Origin: Leptospira montravelensis
Lineage (GTDB): Bacteria > Spirochaetota > Leptospiria > Leptospirales > Leptospiraceae
Direction: 5' to 3'
Assembly (NCBI RefSeq): GCF_004770045.1
Contig: NZ_RQFO01000016.1
Span: 149,501-213,500, forward strand
Length of the DNA stretch: 64,000 bases
Shown: one piece after another, positions 19,694 through 28,191 of the stretch
Numbering within the stretch: the stretch's first letter is position 1
Layout: each line of letters begins with the position of its first letter
Program-made: the position numbers and the translations under genes
The notes under the pieces: generated by a model
What the model was told of the DNA's origin: nothing
What the model saw: only the letters and a program-made list of their open reading frames with translations
The model's database searches: none

Positions 19694-22600
19694 ATGGGGT
19701 TCATACGAGGACAAAAGGGAATCATGTTCAGAGTCTGTATTTCCGCTTTTTTTCTCGTATTCTCTACACTCACTGTTTCTTGCCAATCCATAACACCGCT
19801 AAATTTGCAGATGTTATTCGGTTCTTTTTTTCTCTCCACCACAGGACAAGGTTCAGTCATTTACGAAGCTCCGAATTTTTTATTCACGAGTGAAAATGGA
19901 AGACAAGCAGAATTCACAATTCGTTTGAACATTGAGCCGAACAGTTCAGTTAGAATTGGGCCCATCACTGTCTCTGATTCCACAGAAGGTGTACTCCTAT
20001 CTGCAACTTATCTTGAATTTACAGAAGAAAACTGGGACATACCACAAAGCATTCGTTTGGCGGGTGTGGATGATTTAATCGCGGATGGAAACCAAAACTA
20101 TAGAGTCCAACTAGGAACCACTTTAACTTCCGATATCCGATTTTCTGCCCAAGGTCTTCCTGTTTTACTTGTTGTGAATACCGATGATGAAACTTCGGGA
20201 GTGGCGGCAAGTCCTACACTAGGACTCATCACATCCGAAACAGGAGAAACGGGAACCATTGCCTATGTTTTACAAACAAGACCTATGCAAGATGTTACTA
20301 TCAGAAATTTTGTTTCCAATGATACATCAGAAGCAACAGTTGCGGCAGCAGAATTAGTATTTACACCTAACAATTGGAATGTGCCACAAACGGTTACTGT
20401 CACTGGTGTGGATGATTTTAGTGTAGATGATAGTACATTTCAAATCTCAGCCGATCCCACAGTTTCGAATGATCCTGCATATATGGGAAAACCAATCCCT
20501 ATCATTACAGGAACCAATGTGGATGATGATGTCGCAGGTTTTACTGTGATTAATTTATCAGGACTCACCACTACAGAAGCTGGTGGTGCTGTGAGTTTTG
20601 GGGTAGTGATGAATACACTTCCTACAAACTCCGTAACCATTCCTTCCATTGTTGCCACACCGAGTTCAGAAGGAACCGCTTCCCCTTCTTCCCTTACCTT
20701 TGCTCCCGGAGAATGGTTCACTCCTAAAATAGTCACTGTCACTGGGGTGAATGATTTTATTGTGGATGGTTCCAAAACTGTCTCAATCGTGGTTGGCGCA
20801 GCCACTTCTGCTGACTCAGATTACAATGGTTTGGCGGGACCGGTTTTTCCTTCTGTAACCAATACAGATGATGATGTTCCTGGATTTGTACTGACACCAC
20901 CCGGTAGTTTGACCATTTCAGAAAATGGGGGAAATCTTTCCTTTGCCATTCATCTATTGTCCCAACCTCCTCCCGGTTTTACCGTAACCCTCACAGGGAT
21001 TTCAGAAAACAATTCCATCACCAATAGTAGTACCACAAACTTAGTTTTTACAAATGCCAATTGGAATGTAGACCAATACGTCAACATTACCACAAACAAC
21101 AATTCGATTGATGAAGACACAAGGACTGTCACCTTACAGTTTGGATCTGTGGATACTGGCGGGTCTGCCGATCCAGTATACAACTCCGTATCCCCTCCTT
21201 CATCTGTAACCATTTTGGTAACAGATGATGACACTGCCGGGTTTACGGTCACACCTGTTGCAGGACTTGTGGTGCATGAAAATGGAACCCCTTCGACAGA
21301 AACCTTTACCGTAGTATTAAATTCAGAACCCACAAACACAGTCAGTGTTCCAAGCATCACATCAAGCAATACCTCTGAAATTACAGTGTCTCCGGCTTCT
21401 TTGAGTTTTACTACTGGGAATTGGAACACACCACAAACAGTCACCATTACATCCGTGTTAGATGGAGTGGATGATGGAGATAAAAACGTAAATTTATCCT
21501 TTGGAAATTCCACATCGGCTGATCCAAAATATAGTTCCATTTCTATTCCTGCAGTCACCGCAATCAATACAGATAGTAACGAACCTTTGGTCCGTATCCA
21601 AAATTTATCTGCGTCCTCAATGATAGAAAATGGAACTTCTACCATCACCTTCGAAATCCGACTTTCTTTAAAACCTAACGCCAATGTAACGATCGGACCT
21701 ATCACTGCTTCCGATGGAACAGAGGCAGTACTACTCAATAGTTCATCTGGTGTGGCCGCATCCAGAACTCTTACCTTTACACCCACAAATGGACAAACCG
21801 CCAATTATTTCGGTAACAACAGTGATAGTGGATGGGATGTCGTACAAGTTGTGACAATTCGTTCTGTTTCTGATTCTTTTGATGATGGAAATATTCCTGT
21901 TACCATTCATATCCCACAGGCAATTGGATCTTATTTTTCTGGGTTGTATCCAACAGGTGCCCTTCCTGGATATACAGAAGCTAGCGGTGATTTGGTGGTT
22001 ACCATCACAGACAATGATACCGTAGGATTTACCATATCCTCCACAACTTTGAACCTTACCGAAGGCGGGAGTGATGGAACCTTTACGGTTCGTTTGAATT
22101 CCGCACCTTGCGACACTCCTGGAAATTTATCTGCTTGTGCCACGGGTTCCGTGACCATACCGATCTCGGGGGAAACTTTTAACTTACCTGACACAGTGCA
22201 GTATACTTTTTCGCAAGCAAGTTTGACTTTCAATCAAACCAACTATTCCACGGCACAAACTGTGACTGTCTCTGTCGTAAATGATTCTATCAATGAAACC
22301 AATACAAGAACTCATACTCTTACACTCGGTGCCATCACAGGATCGGGAACTGACTATGAAGGAATGAATCCATCCGACATCACCATTAGCATTACCGATG
22401 ATGACAATCCTTCTCCCAGTATTCTTTTTACTCTTGATGCGGGACAACCTTACTTTACCACAGAAGCAGGGCAGTCGGCGGTATATAGTTTGCGGCTGGG
22501 AAGTCGCCCCATTCCGGGAAACCAAGTCACAGTTACATTGGCCACTTCTGATGCCACAGAAGGTAGGATCAATGATGGAGGAACTCCAGTTAGTTCCAAA

Positions 22601-23953
22601 CAATATATCTTTGATGAAACCAATTGGAGTACATCCGTTCCAGTCGAAATCCAAGGTGTTTCTGATGCCCTTAGCGATGGTAACGTAAGTTATTCGGTGA
22701 CAGTCAACGGAACAGAAACTGGTTCTATGCCTTCCTGGTATGTTAGTTTTGTCGGAAGTACTGGAGACACGGCTACCCTTGTCAACTACAGCACATCGGA
22801 AAATCCGGTGACTGTGGTCACACCTACCAATTTGACAAGAGCCGAAAACTCTGCGGCCTTCCCTATCTATGTGCTCCTAAGCCAAACACCAACTGACGAC
22901 GTGACTGTTCCCATTTCGGTAACAACCACTTTTCCTTGCCAATTGATTGTGGCACCAAGTGTTCCCCAATTTACTCTCTCTACAAGTTCTCTTACCATCA
23001 CAAGTGCCAATTGGAATACCATAGGGGCACATAACACAATCACTGTGACTCCTAATGACGATGCCGTCGATGATGGAAATGTATCTTGTCCAATTGTTGT
23101 CGGTGTCCTTTCCTCCACTGATGGATTTTACAATGGAGTGAATCCGTATCCATCATCGAATTATCCGATGCTTACTTTAAATGATAACGATAGTGCTGGT
23201 ATCACAAGTTCTGGATTCACACCTGCCACAGTCATCACCTCACAATCAGGTGCCTCCTCCGAATTCTATATCCATTTGGATTCCCAACCCACAACGAATA
23301 TCACGGTAAACTTTAATACTACACCTGGGGGACTTGTGAGTTTTCCAACAGCCCCTCTCACTTTCACCCCAAGTAATTTTGGTTCGGGCCAACTGGTCAC
23401 TGTGACAGGACTCGATACTGCCGCAGTGGGTGATGTGAGTTATACAATCGCTTCTGTAGTCACCTCTGGGGAAACGGGTACCGGCTTTACTCCTTCTGCA
23501 ATTTACAGTGCTCTCACTCCTTTATCGATCTCTGCCACTCATATCAATTACATTTACGATATAGTTCCTTGTACGGATCCAAATCCCATGAATGCCTGCG
23601 GGACATCCGCCAATAGTTCTGGTGGCCTTGTCACATCACCTAACCTAGTCACTACGGAAATTGGTGGCCAATCCCGATTCCAAGTTCGTCTGCGAGCAAG
23701 ACCCACCTCCAATGTCACCATACCGGTCTCCAGTTCGAATGTGGCCGAAGGGACCAGTTCCGTTTCTAGTTTGGTTTTCACATCGAGTGATTGGAATACC
23801 TACCAAAACGTAGTCCTCACAGGAGTGGATGATTTTCTTGTGGATGGGAATTTTGTTTATTCGGTTCTTTTTGGATCTTTAACTGGGGGAGGGAGTGGAT
23901 TTAACGGAGAATCTTTGCCGAATGTATCTGTTACCAATCAGGACAATGATTGA
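19694..23953 (+). CDS. Giant lipoprotein with eleven Calx-beta-like repeats
   Basis: The 1419-residue product has a signal peptide ending in a lipobox (TLTVSC, Cys 30). About eleven diverged beta-sandwich repeats of 105-145 residues fill the rest. Each follows the plan ENG..F.I.L...P...V.IP, then SLTFT..NW..PQ.VTVTGVDD, then DG....V..G and a closing TNTDDD. This resembles Calx-beta-type adhesive domains, and the final acidic motif could bind calcium. It is Thr/Ser/Val-rich and almost Cys-free, as expected for a cell-surface fibre. The ATG at 19694 has GGAG seven bases upstream. A second ATG at 19724 would give a shorter signal. Adhesion is an inference. Confidence 0.85.
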   Translation: MGFIRGQKGIMFRVCISAFFLVFSTLTVSCQSITPLNLQMLFGSFFLSTTGQGSVIYEAPNFLFTSENGRQAEFTIRLNIEPNSSVRIGPITVSDSTEGVLLSATYLEFTEENWDIPQSIRLAGVDDLIADGNQNYRVQLGTTLTSDIRFSAQGLPVLLVVNTDDETSGVAASPTLGLITSETGETGTIAYVLQTRPMQDVTIRNFVSNDTSEATVAAAELVFTPNNWNVPQTVTVTGVDDFSVDDSTFQISADPTVSNDPAYMGKPIPIITGTNVDDDVAGFTVINLSGLTTTEAGGAVSFGVVMNTLPTNSVTIPSIVATPSSEGTASPSSLTFAPGEWFTPKIVTVTGVNDFIVDGSKTVSIVVGAATSADSDYNGLAGPVFPSVTNTDDDVPGFVLTPPGSLTISENGGNLSFAIHLLSQPPPGFTVTLTGISENNSITNSSTTNLVFTNANWNVDQYVNITTNNNSIDEDTRTVTLQFGSVDTGGSADPVYNSVSPPSSVTILVTDDDTAGFTVTPVAGLVVHENGTPSTETFTVVLNSEPTNTVSVPSITSSNTSEITVSPASLSFTTGNWNTPQTVTITSVLDGVDDGDKNVNLSFGNSTSADPKYSSISIPAVTAINTDSNEPLVRIQNLSASSMIENGTSTITFEIRLSLKPNANVTIGPITASDGTEAVLLNSSSGVAASRTLTFTPTNGQTANYFGNNSDSGWDVVQVVTIRSVSDSFDDGNIPVTIHIPQAIGSYFSGLYPTGALPGYTEASGDLVVTITDNDTVGFTISSTTLNLTEGGSDGTFTVRLNSAPCDTPGNLSACATGSVTIPISGETFNLPDTVQYTFSQASLTFNQTNYSTAQTVTVSVVNDSINETNTRTHTLTLGAITGSGTDYEGMNPSDITISITDDDNPSPSILFTLDAGQPYFTTEAGQSAVYSLRLGSRPIPGNQVTVTLATSDATEGRINDGGTPVSSKQYIFDETNWSTSVPVEIQGVSDALSDGNVSYSVTVNGTETGSMPSWYVSFVGSTGDTATLVNYSTSENPVTVVTPTNLTRAENSAAFPIYVLLSQTPTDDVTVPISVTTTFPCQLIVAPSVPQFTLSTSSLTITSANWNTIGAHNTITVTPNDDAVDDGNVSCPIVVGVLSSTDGFYNGVNPYPSSNYPMLTLNDNDSAGITSSGFTPATVITSQSGASSEFYIHLDSQPTTNITVNFNTTPGGLVSFPTAPLTFTPSNFGSGQLVTVTGLDTAAVGDVSYTIASVVTSGETGTGFTPSAIYSALTPLSISATHINYIYDIVPCTDPNPMNACGTSANSSGGLVTSPNLVTTEIGGQSRFQVRLRARPTSNVTIPVSSSNVAEGTSSVSSLVFTSSDWNTYQNVVLTGVDDFLVDGNFVYSVLFGSLTGGGSGFNGESLPNVSVTNQDND

Positions 23954-23968
23954 TTCGAATCATACTTA

Positions 23969-25768
23969 CTACTGCACATAACCTTGTTTCTTCAATATCT
24001 CTAAAGCATCGGTTCCTAATTCTTGTTTGGAAGAATAAGATTTTTTTAGGCCACCTTCTTTCCAAAAATAAACCTTTGCTTTCGGATGGATGACTGGACG
24101 CTTTGGTCCCGATTCATATAACAGATCACAGTTGGACTGACAAGATGCCAAACTCACTCCAAAGTATCCTGTAAAAATTTCCGATTTAGGAATTTGTTTT
24201 TTAGAAAACGATACGGTAAATTCGGGAAAACTCACATCAGGATACACTTCAAAACTAATTTCAAAAGGATCTTTTCGTTTGGATTGGATGAACACGAACT
24301 TTCCCTTTTCTTCCAAATGAAGATCTGACGGATAAGATGCCATACGAATGGTTCCACTGGGAACACGGATTAAAACTTCTGTATCTTTTGATTCCGGTTG
24401 GATGGAAAGATGATATAACGGCAGTTTGGGTTCCATCGAACGAATTTGTTTCCAAAACCTAAGGATTTTTTTTTCCAAATCTGGTGGTAATTTCATATCC
24501 TGAATGGTAGCAATATTCGAAATTCTTAATGGATTTTCTTGGTTAGGATCTTTTTTTGTATCCGAATACAAATAAAACTCACTTCCCACAGAACCTAACC
24601 AAAATTTTCCGAGTTCATGAAACCGGTAAGACCTTTGCAAAAGAAACTCATGTCCTTCTCCATACCCTTGTGTAAATCTGGTTTCACCGTAGTACGTTCG
24701 CTTGGTGGTCTCTTTATTTTCAATCAATGGTTTTAAACTCTTTCCTTGGATCGAATTGGGAATCGGTAAACCCACATAATCGAGTACTGTTGGAAACAAA
24801 TCAATGGATCTTGTCATGGTTTGGATGGACTGTTTCGAATGAGAACCCGGCAATTTCATCAGGAGTGGCACATGGATATTTTCCAAAAACAAATCCTGAC
24901 CATGTCCATAATACGTATTGGTCCCGGTAAAAGGAGAGATGGCGTGGGCGGCATGCATCACCTCACCGTGGTCAGCTGTGATGAGAACAACAGTATTCTC
25001 CCAAAGATTTTTGTTTTTTAGTTCTGCAAAAACTTTCCCAAGTTCCTCATCAACAAAAGCGACCTCACCCAAATAATTCATTTTCCGCTCCTCTAAAACT
25101 TCGTTTGTTTGGATTCGGTTGGTAAATCCTTGGGGTGGCGTGTAAGGTTTATGCGGATCGTTATAATTTAAAAACAAAAAAAACGGTTTATCTTGTGAGG
25201 AAATTTCATTCAAAACTTCAAATGTTTTTTTGGTAATTTTTTTTGTGTCTTCGCTGTAATTGGAAAAGTCGTATAACTGGTCAAAGCCGACATCCACTCC
25301 TAACCCAAACTTATCGGTCAAAAATGGATTGTTTCCCACCATATACGTATCAAACGAATAATCTTTTAATAACTTGGGAAGGGGACGTTTTTCACTCCTG
25401 TAAAAAGCATCAACCTCAGATTTTGTAGTAGGATAATCCCAAAAATTAACAGGGTTTGCTGAGGCATATTTGCCAGTAAAAAAAACAAGTGTGGATGGTC
25501 TTGTCCAAGCGGCATTGACCAAATGATACTTAAAAGTTACGGCATTTTCCGCAAACAATTCCAAGTTAGGTGTGACCCCATAACGACCAATGATATCACC
25601 CCGAAGCGAATCAATCACAATCCAAATTACATTCGGACGTTTTGTTGTGTCAGGAAGATTGGATTCAGGTCCAGTATCTGAACCTGTTTTTTTACAAAAA
25701 GAAAAAGAAAGAAAACAAAATAGAAAAAGTAATGTTTTTAGTTTTAAGGAAACAGAGTTTGGTTTCAA
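23969..25768 (-). CDS. Sulfatase-superfamily lipoprotein (alkaline-phosphatase fold hydrolase)
   Basis: The 599-residue protein has a signal peptide and lipobox (LSFSFC, Cys 25). The metal-binding start VIWIVIDSLRGD (Asp53) is typical of the sulfatase/alkaline phosphatase superfamily, as is the later LITADHGEVM. The nucleophile segment reads AAWTRPST at 86-93. It lacks the Cys/Ser-x-Pro-x-Arg needed for a formylglycine sulfatase, so Thr89 may be the nucleophile, as in phosphoglycerol or phosphoethanolamine transferases. The enzyme faces the periplasm or surface. It lies three bases after the small DMT-type gene on the same strand, so they are probably co-transcribed. Confidence 0.85.
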   Translation of the reverse strand: MKPNSVSLKLKTLLFLFCFLSFSFCKKTGSDTGPESNLPDTTKRPNVIWIVIDSLRGDIIGRYGVTPNLELFAENAVTFKYHLVNAAWTRPSTLVFFTGKYASANPVNFWDYPTTKSEVDAFYRSEKRPLPKLLKDYSFDTYMVGNNPFLTDKFGLGVDVGFDQLYDFSNYSEDTKKITKKTFEVLNEISSQDKPFFLFLNYNDPHKPYTPPQGFTNRIQTNEVLEERKMNYLGEVAFVDEELGKVFAELKNKNLWENTVVLITADHGEVMHAAHAISPFTGTNTYYGHGQDLFLENIHVPLLMKLPGSHSKQSIQTMTRSIDLFPTVLDYVGLPIPNSIQGKSLKPLIENKETTKRTYYGETRFTQGYGEGHEFLLQRSYRFHELGKFWLGSVGSEFYLYSDTKKDPNQENPLRISNIATIQDMKLPPDLEKKILRFWKQIRSMEPKLPLYHLSIQPESKDTEVLIRVPSGTIRMASYPSDLHLEEKGKFVFIQSKRKDPFEISFEVYPDVSFPEFTVSFSKKQIPKSEIFTGYFGVSLASCQSNCDLLYESGPKRPVIHPKAKVYFWKEGGLKKSYSSKQELGTDALEILKKQGYVQ

Positions 25769-25771
25769 GAT

Positions 25772-26161
25772 TTATGATTTAACATCAAACATTTGCAAGG
25801 CGGTGAGCCAAACGCCAATCAAAATAAAGGCAATCCCAATCCACTGCGTTAAATTTAACCGTTCTTTAAAAAAGAGGGAAGAGGCAATGAGTACAATGAT
25901 AAAACCACTAGAAGTAAACACAGGATAAGCCAGTGATAACTTCAAACCTTTTCCTAAAACATAACGATACCCAAGTAAAGCCAAACCGAAACTAGCAAGC
26001 CCACCAATAAAGTAAGGATTAAGCACCGTAAAGATTGTATCCCAAAGACCACCTGACAACGATTTGGTTTGGTCTTGCATGGAAGAAGATTTAATTAAAA
26101 TATTAGCCAAGGCATTGAAGAATACAGCTATACAGAAGAAGAGGATAACCTGGAATTGCAT
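25772..26161 (-). CDS. Small four-helix DMT-superfamily membrane protein (EamA/ArnE-like)
   Basis: This 129-residue protein consists of four transmembrane helices. The last 50 residues (LSLAYPVFTSSGFIIV and FKERLNLTQWIGIAFILIGV) match the second half of EamA-type transporters and the ArnE/ArnF flippases. The first helix lacks the membrane glutamate needed by EmrE-type multidrug exporters, so I do not call it a multidrug pump. It sits immediately before a periplasmic sulfatase-family lipoprotein. This would fit lipid or envelope-sugar export followed by modification, but that link is an inference. Confidence 0.8.
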   Translation of the reverse strand: MQFQVILFFCIAVFFNALANILIKSSSMQDQTKSLSGGLWDTIFTVLNPYFIGGLASFGLALLGYRYVLGKGLKLSLAYPVFTSSGFIIVLIASSLFFKERLNLTQWIGIAFILIGVWLTALQMFDVKS

Positions 26162-26209
26162 GAGATAGAGACAAAATCCGATCTAAATCGGGAAGGGTCA
26201 AATAGAAAA

Positions 26210-27055
26210 ATGAAACAAAAATCCTTTCGGTTCAGAAACTGGGAATGTGCTTACTTAGATTCGGAAACTCCGGGTCCCATTCTCGTTTTCTGTCATGCCA
26301 ATGGTTATAGTGCCGGCTGTTACAATTATTATTTTGAATTATTATCCAAACACTACCGAGTCATCGCTCCTGATTTTTTGGGACATGGCCGTTCTGAGTT
26401 TAGTTTAAAATTTAATAACTGGAATGTGTTTCGAGACCAAATCCTCACACTTCTTGACCATGAATCTATATCCAAAACAAATATCATTGGCCACTCACTC
26501 GGTGGAGCTTCCTCTCTCCTTGCCGCTGCCAAAGAACCAAATCGTTTTGATAAAGTTCTAGCGATGGATCCTGTCATCTTAGGTTGGAAACTTATCCTTC
26601 TTTCAAAGTTTTTAGAAAACCCTTTGGCAAAAGGTGCTAAAAAAAGAAGAACTCATTTTAAATCCATAGAGCTTGTTAGGCGGTCGTTTCGAAAATTTCC
26701 CGCCTTTGCCAACTTCGAACCTTCCATCTTCGAAGATTATCTAAACTCTTGTTTTGAGAGCACCGGCCATGACTCAGAAGTCAAATTATGTTGTGATCCA
26801 AAAGTCGAAGCCCAAATCTTTGGACATGCCCACTTCCATGTCTTCAAAAACTTCTATGGCATCAAAACGGAAAACCATATCGCGATCCCAGAAAAATTCG
26901 AAGTCTGTAGCCCAAAGTATGCCCACCTCCTCGCAAAAAAACATCCCAAATCCGATGTGACCATCTTCCCCGGCTTCACTCATTTTTTTCCCTTCGAAAG
27001 ACCAAAAGAAACCTGGGACTGGATGCAGCGTTGTTTAGAGATAAAAGAAGATTGA
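26210..27055 (+). CDS. Alpha/beta hydrolase
   Basis: The 281-residue protein has the hydrolase fold features: oxyanion segment FCHANGYSAG (28-37), APDFLGHGRSEF after the third strand, the nucleophile elbow GHSLGG with Ser96, and a late His in FPGFTHFFPFERP. No signal peptide is visible. I start it at the ATG at 26210. A TTG at 26156 is in frame but would overlap the divergent DMT-type gene. The substrate is not predictable. It shares no operon with its neighbours. Confidence 0.85.
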   Translation: MKQKSFRFRNWECAYLDSETPGPILVFCHANGYSAGCYNYYFELLSKHYRVIAPDFLGHGRSEFSLKFNNWNVFRDQILTLLDHESISKTNIIGHSLGGASSLLAAAKEPNRFDKVLAMDPVILGWKLILLSKFLENPLAKGAKKRRTHFKSIELVRRSFRKFPAFANFEPSIFEDYLNSCFESTGHDSEVKLCCDPKVEAQIFGHAHFHVFKNFYGIKTENHIAIPEKFEVCSPKYAHLLAKKHPKSDVTIFPGFTHFFPFERPKETWDWMQRCLEIKED

Positions 27056-27079
27056 GATAGCTTTAGATAAGATTGAAGA

Positions 27080-27200
27080 AAGGGGCGCCTCGAATTGGTT
27101 AGGTGGATGAAAGTTTCCCTTGTTAACCGATCCCGCTCTTCGCTGCAATCCTTGCGGATTTCCGCTACGATCGGTGGCGCGGGGGAGGGGTTTTGGTTTT
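27080..27200. repeat. GC-rich palindromic intergenic element
   Basis: The 161-base gap between the hydrolase and SH3 lipoprotein genes is far more GC-rich than its surroundings. It contains an outer inverted pair CCGATC (27127-27132) and GATCGG (27169-27174), an inner palindrome GCGGATTTCCGC (27154-27165), and a G-rich run after it. No open frame fits. The structure resembles short repetitive palindromic elements or a transcription end structure. Whether it recurs in the genome cannot be seen here. Confidence 0.45.
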
Positions 27201-27216
27201 GGCGATTGAGGTTCGA

Positions 27217-28191
27217 TCAGTATGGAGGCCAAAATTCATCTTCTTTTTTGAGTAAACTACCAAAAATATAACCTTCTCTTCCATCAAACATACGCACACG
27301 AACCCAAGGTGCCACTTGGAATGATATTCTCTCCAAATTTCCAACATCCTCTAATACCTCTAGTTTGTCATCGATTTGGTATGTTGAGATAACTTCGCTG
27401 CTGCGTGTTGGTTTACTGCGTAAGATAGTATTTTTTTTGCGGATCATATATTCACCCTTGGCAAGATAAGGTGAAAATTCAAAACATTCATTGTCACATT
27501 TGATTTTACCATCATATACAGAATTGTTTTCTTTTTGAGAAATACTGTCGTCTTTAAATACAAACAGGCTTCCGCAGCTAACCGCTAGTTCATTGAACTT
27601 GGACTGCTTAGGAATTGGAAGTCCATCATTATGCGTTTGATAACAATACAATTCGGCATGATCAATTTTGCCATTATTAAACCTTATTACTTTAGCAGCT
27701 CCGCAGGGTGCAAATTTCCACCCTGGTGAATTGTCTGTATAGCGGTCAGTTGCCACTCCGAAATCATAGCAATGATTAGTTGAGTTTAAATGTTCAATTT
27801 TCTGATTTACGATTTCAATTCCATACAACTTTTTAATTTTCAATGCAGGATTCCATATTTTTAAATCAATGAACCAGTACCATTTCCCTTTGTTTTGAGT
27901 CTCTACTTTGAATTGCATTCCATGAAAATTAAATTCGCAATATTCTTGGCCATTGACGATTTTTACATTAGGCCTTCCTGTTAGTTCAAAATATTCATAT
28001 AAGTATGCGCATATTTGATTTGAATTAGATGCAATATTTTCAAATACAGAAAGGTGAGGCATTCTTTTTTTTAATACAGTTTCATTTTGTGAATCGGATT
28101 TTTTTTCCAACGAACGCTTTTCGACTGATTCTTTACATACTAGGAATACAAACACAAAAACGAATAAGATTGTAGTCGCGGATTTAATCAT
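27217..28191 (-). CDS. SH3-domain lipoprotein, candidate immunity protein
   Basis: The 324-residue product has a signal peptide and lipobox (VFVFLVC, Cys 19). A central domain of about 190 residues is unrecognised and contains several Cys. A C-terminal bacterial SH3 fold begins near residue 245: YMIRKKNTILRSKP, then ISTYQIDDKLEVLE, then APWVRVRMFDGREGYIF. Its ATG overlaps the stop of the upstream toxin-like gene as ATGA, so the two are translationally coupled. The location in the periplasm matches where a murein-cleaving toxin would act. The immunity role is inferred only from position and localisation; SH3 lipoproteins also occur alone in this genus. Confidence 0.7.
   Translation of the reverse strand: MIKSATTILFVFVFVFLVCKESVEKRSLEKKSDSQNETVLKKRMPHLSVFENIASNSNQICAYLYEYFELTGRPNVKIVNGQEYCEFNFHGMQFKVETQNKGKWYWFIDLKIWNPALKIKKLYGIEIVNQKIEHLNSTNHCYDFGVATDRYTDNSPGWKFAPCGAAKVIRFNNGKIDHAELYCYQTHNDGLPIPKQSKFNELAVSCGSLFVFKDDSISQKENNSVYDGKIKCDNECFEFSPYLAKGEYMIRKKNTILRSKPTRSSEVISTYQIDDKLEVLEDVGNLERISFQVAPWVRVRMFDGREGYIFGSLLKKEDEFWPPY

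Noticed and set aside
20950..21804. A 284-codon open frame antisense to the repeat lipoprotein
   Set aside because: It lies fully inside a clear lipoprotein gene and reflects the Thr/Ser/Val-rich repeat composition, which leaves few stops on the other strand. No start site or family features.
25772..26161. An EmrE-type multidrug exporter
   Set aside because: The first helix lacks the essential membrane glutamate, and the second half resembles EamA/ArnE proteins instead.
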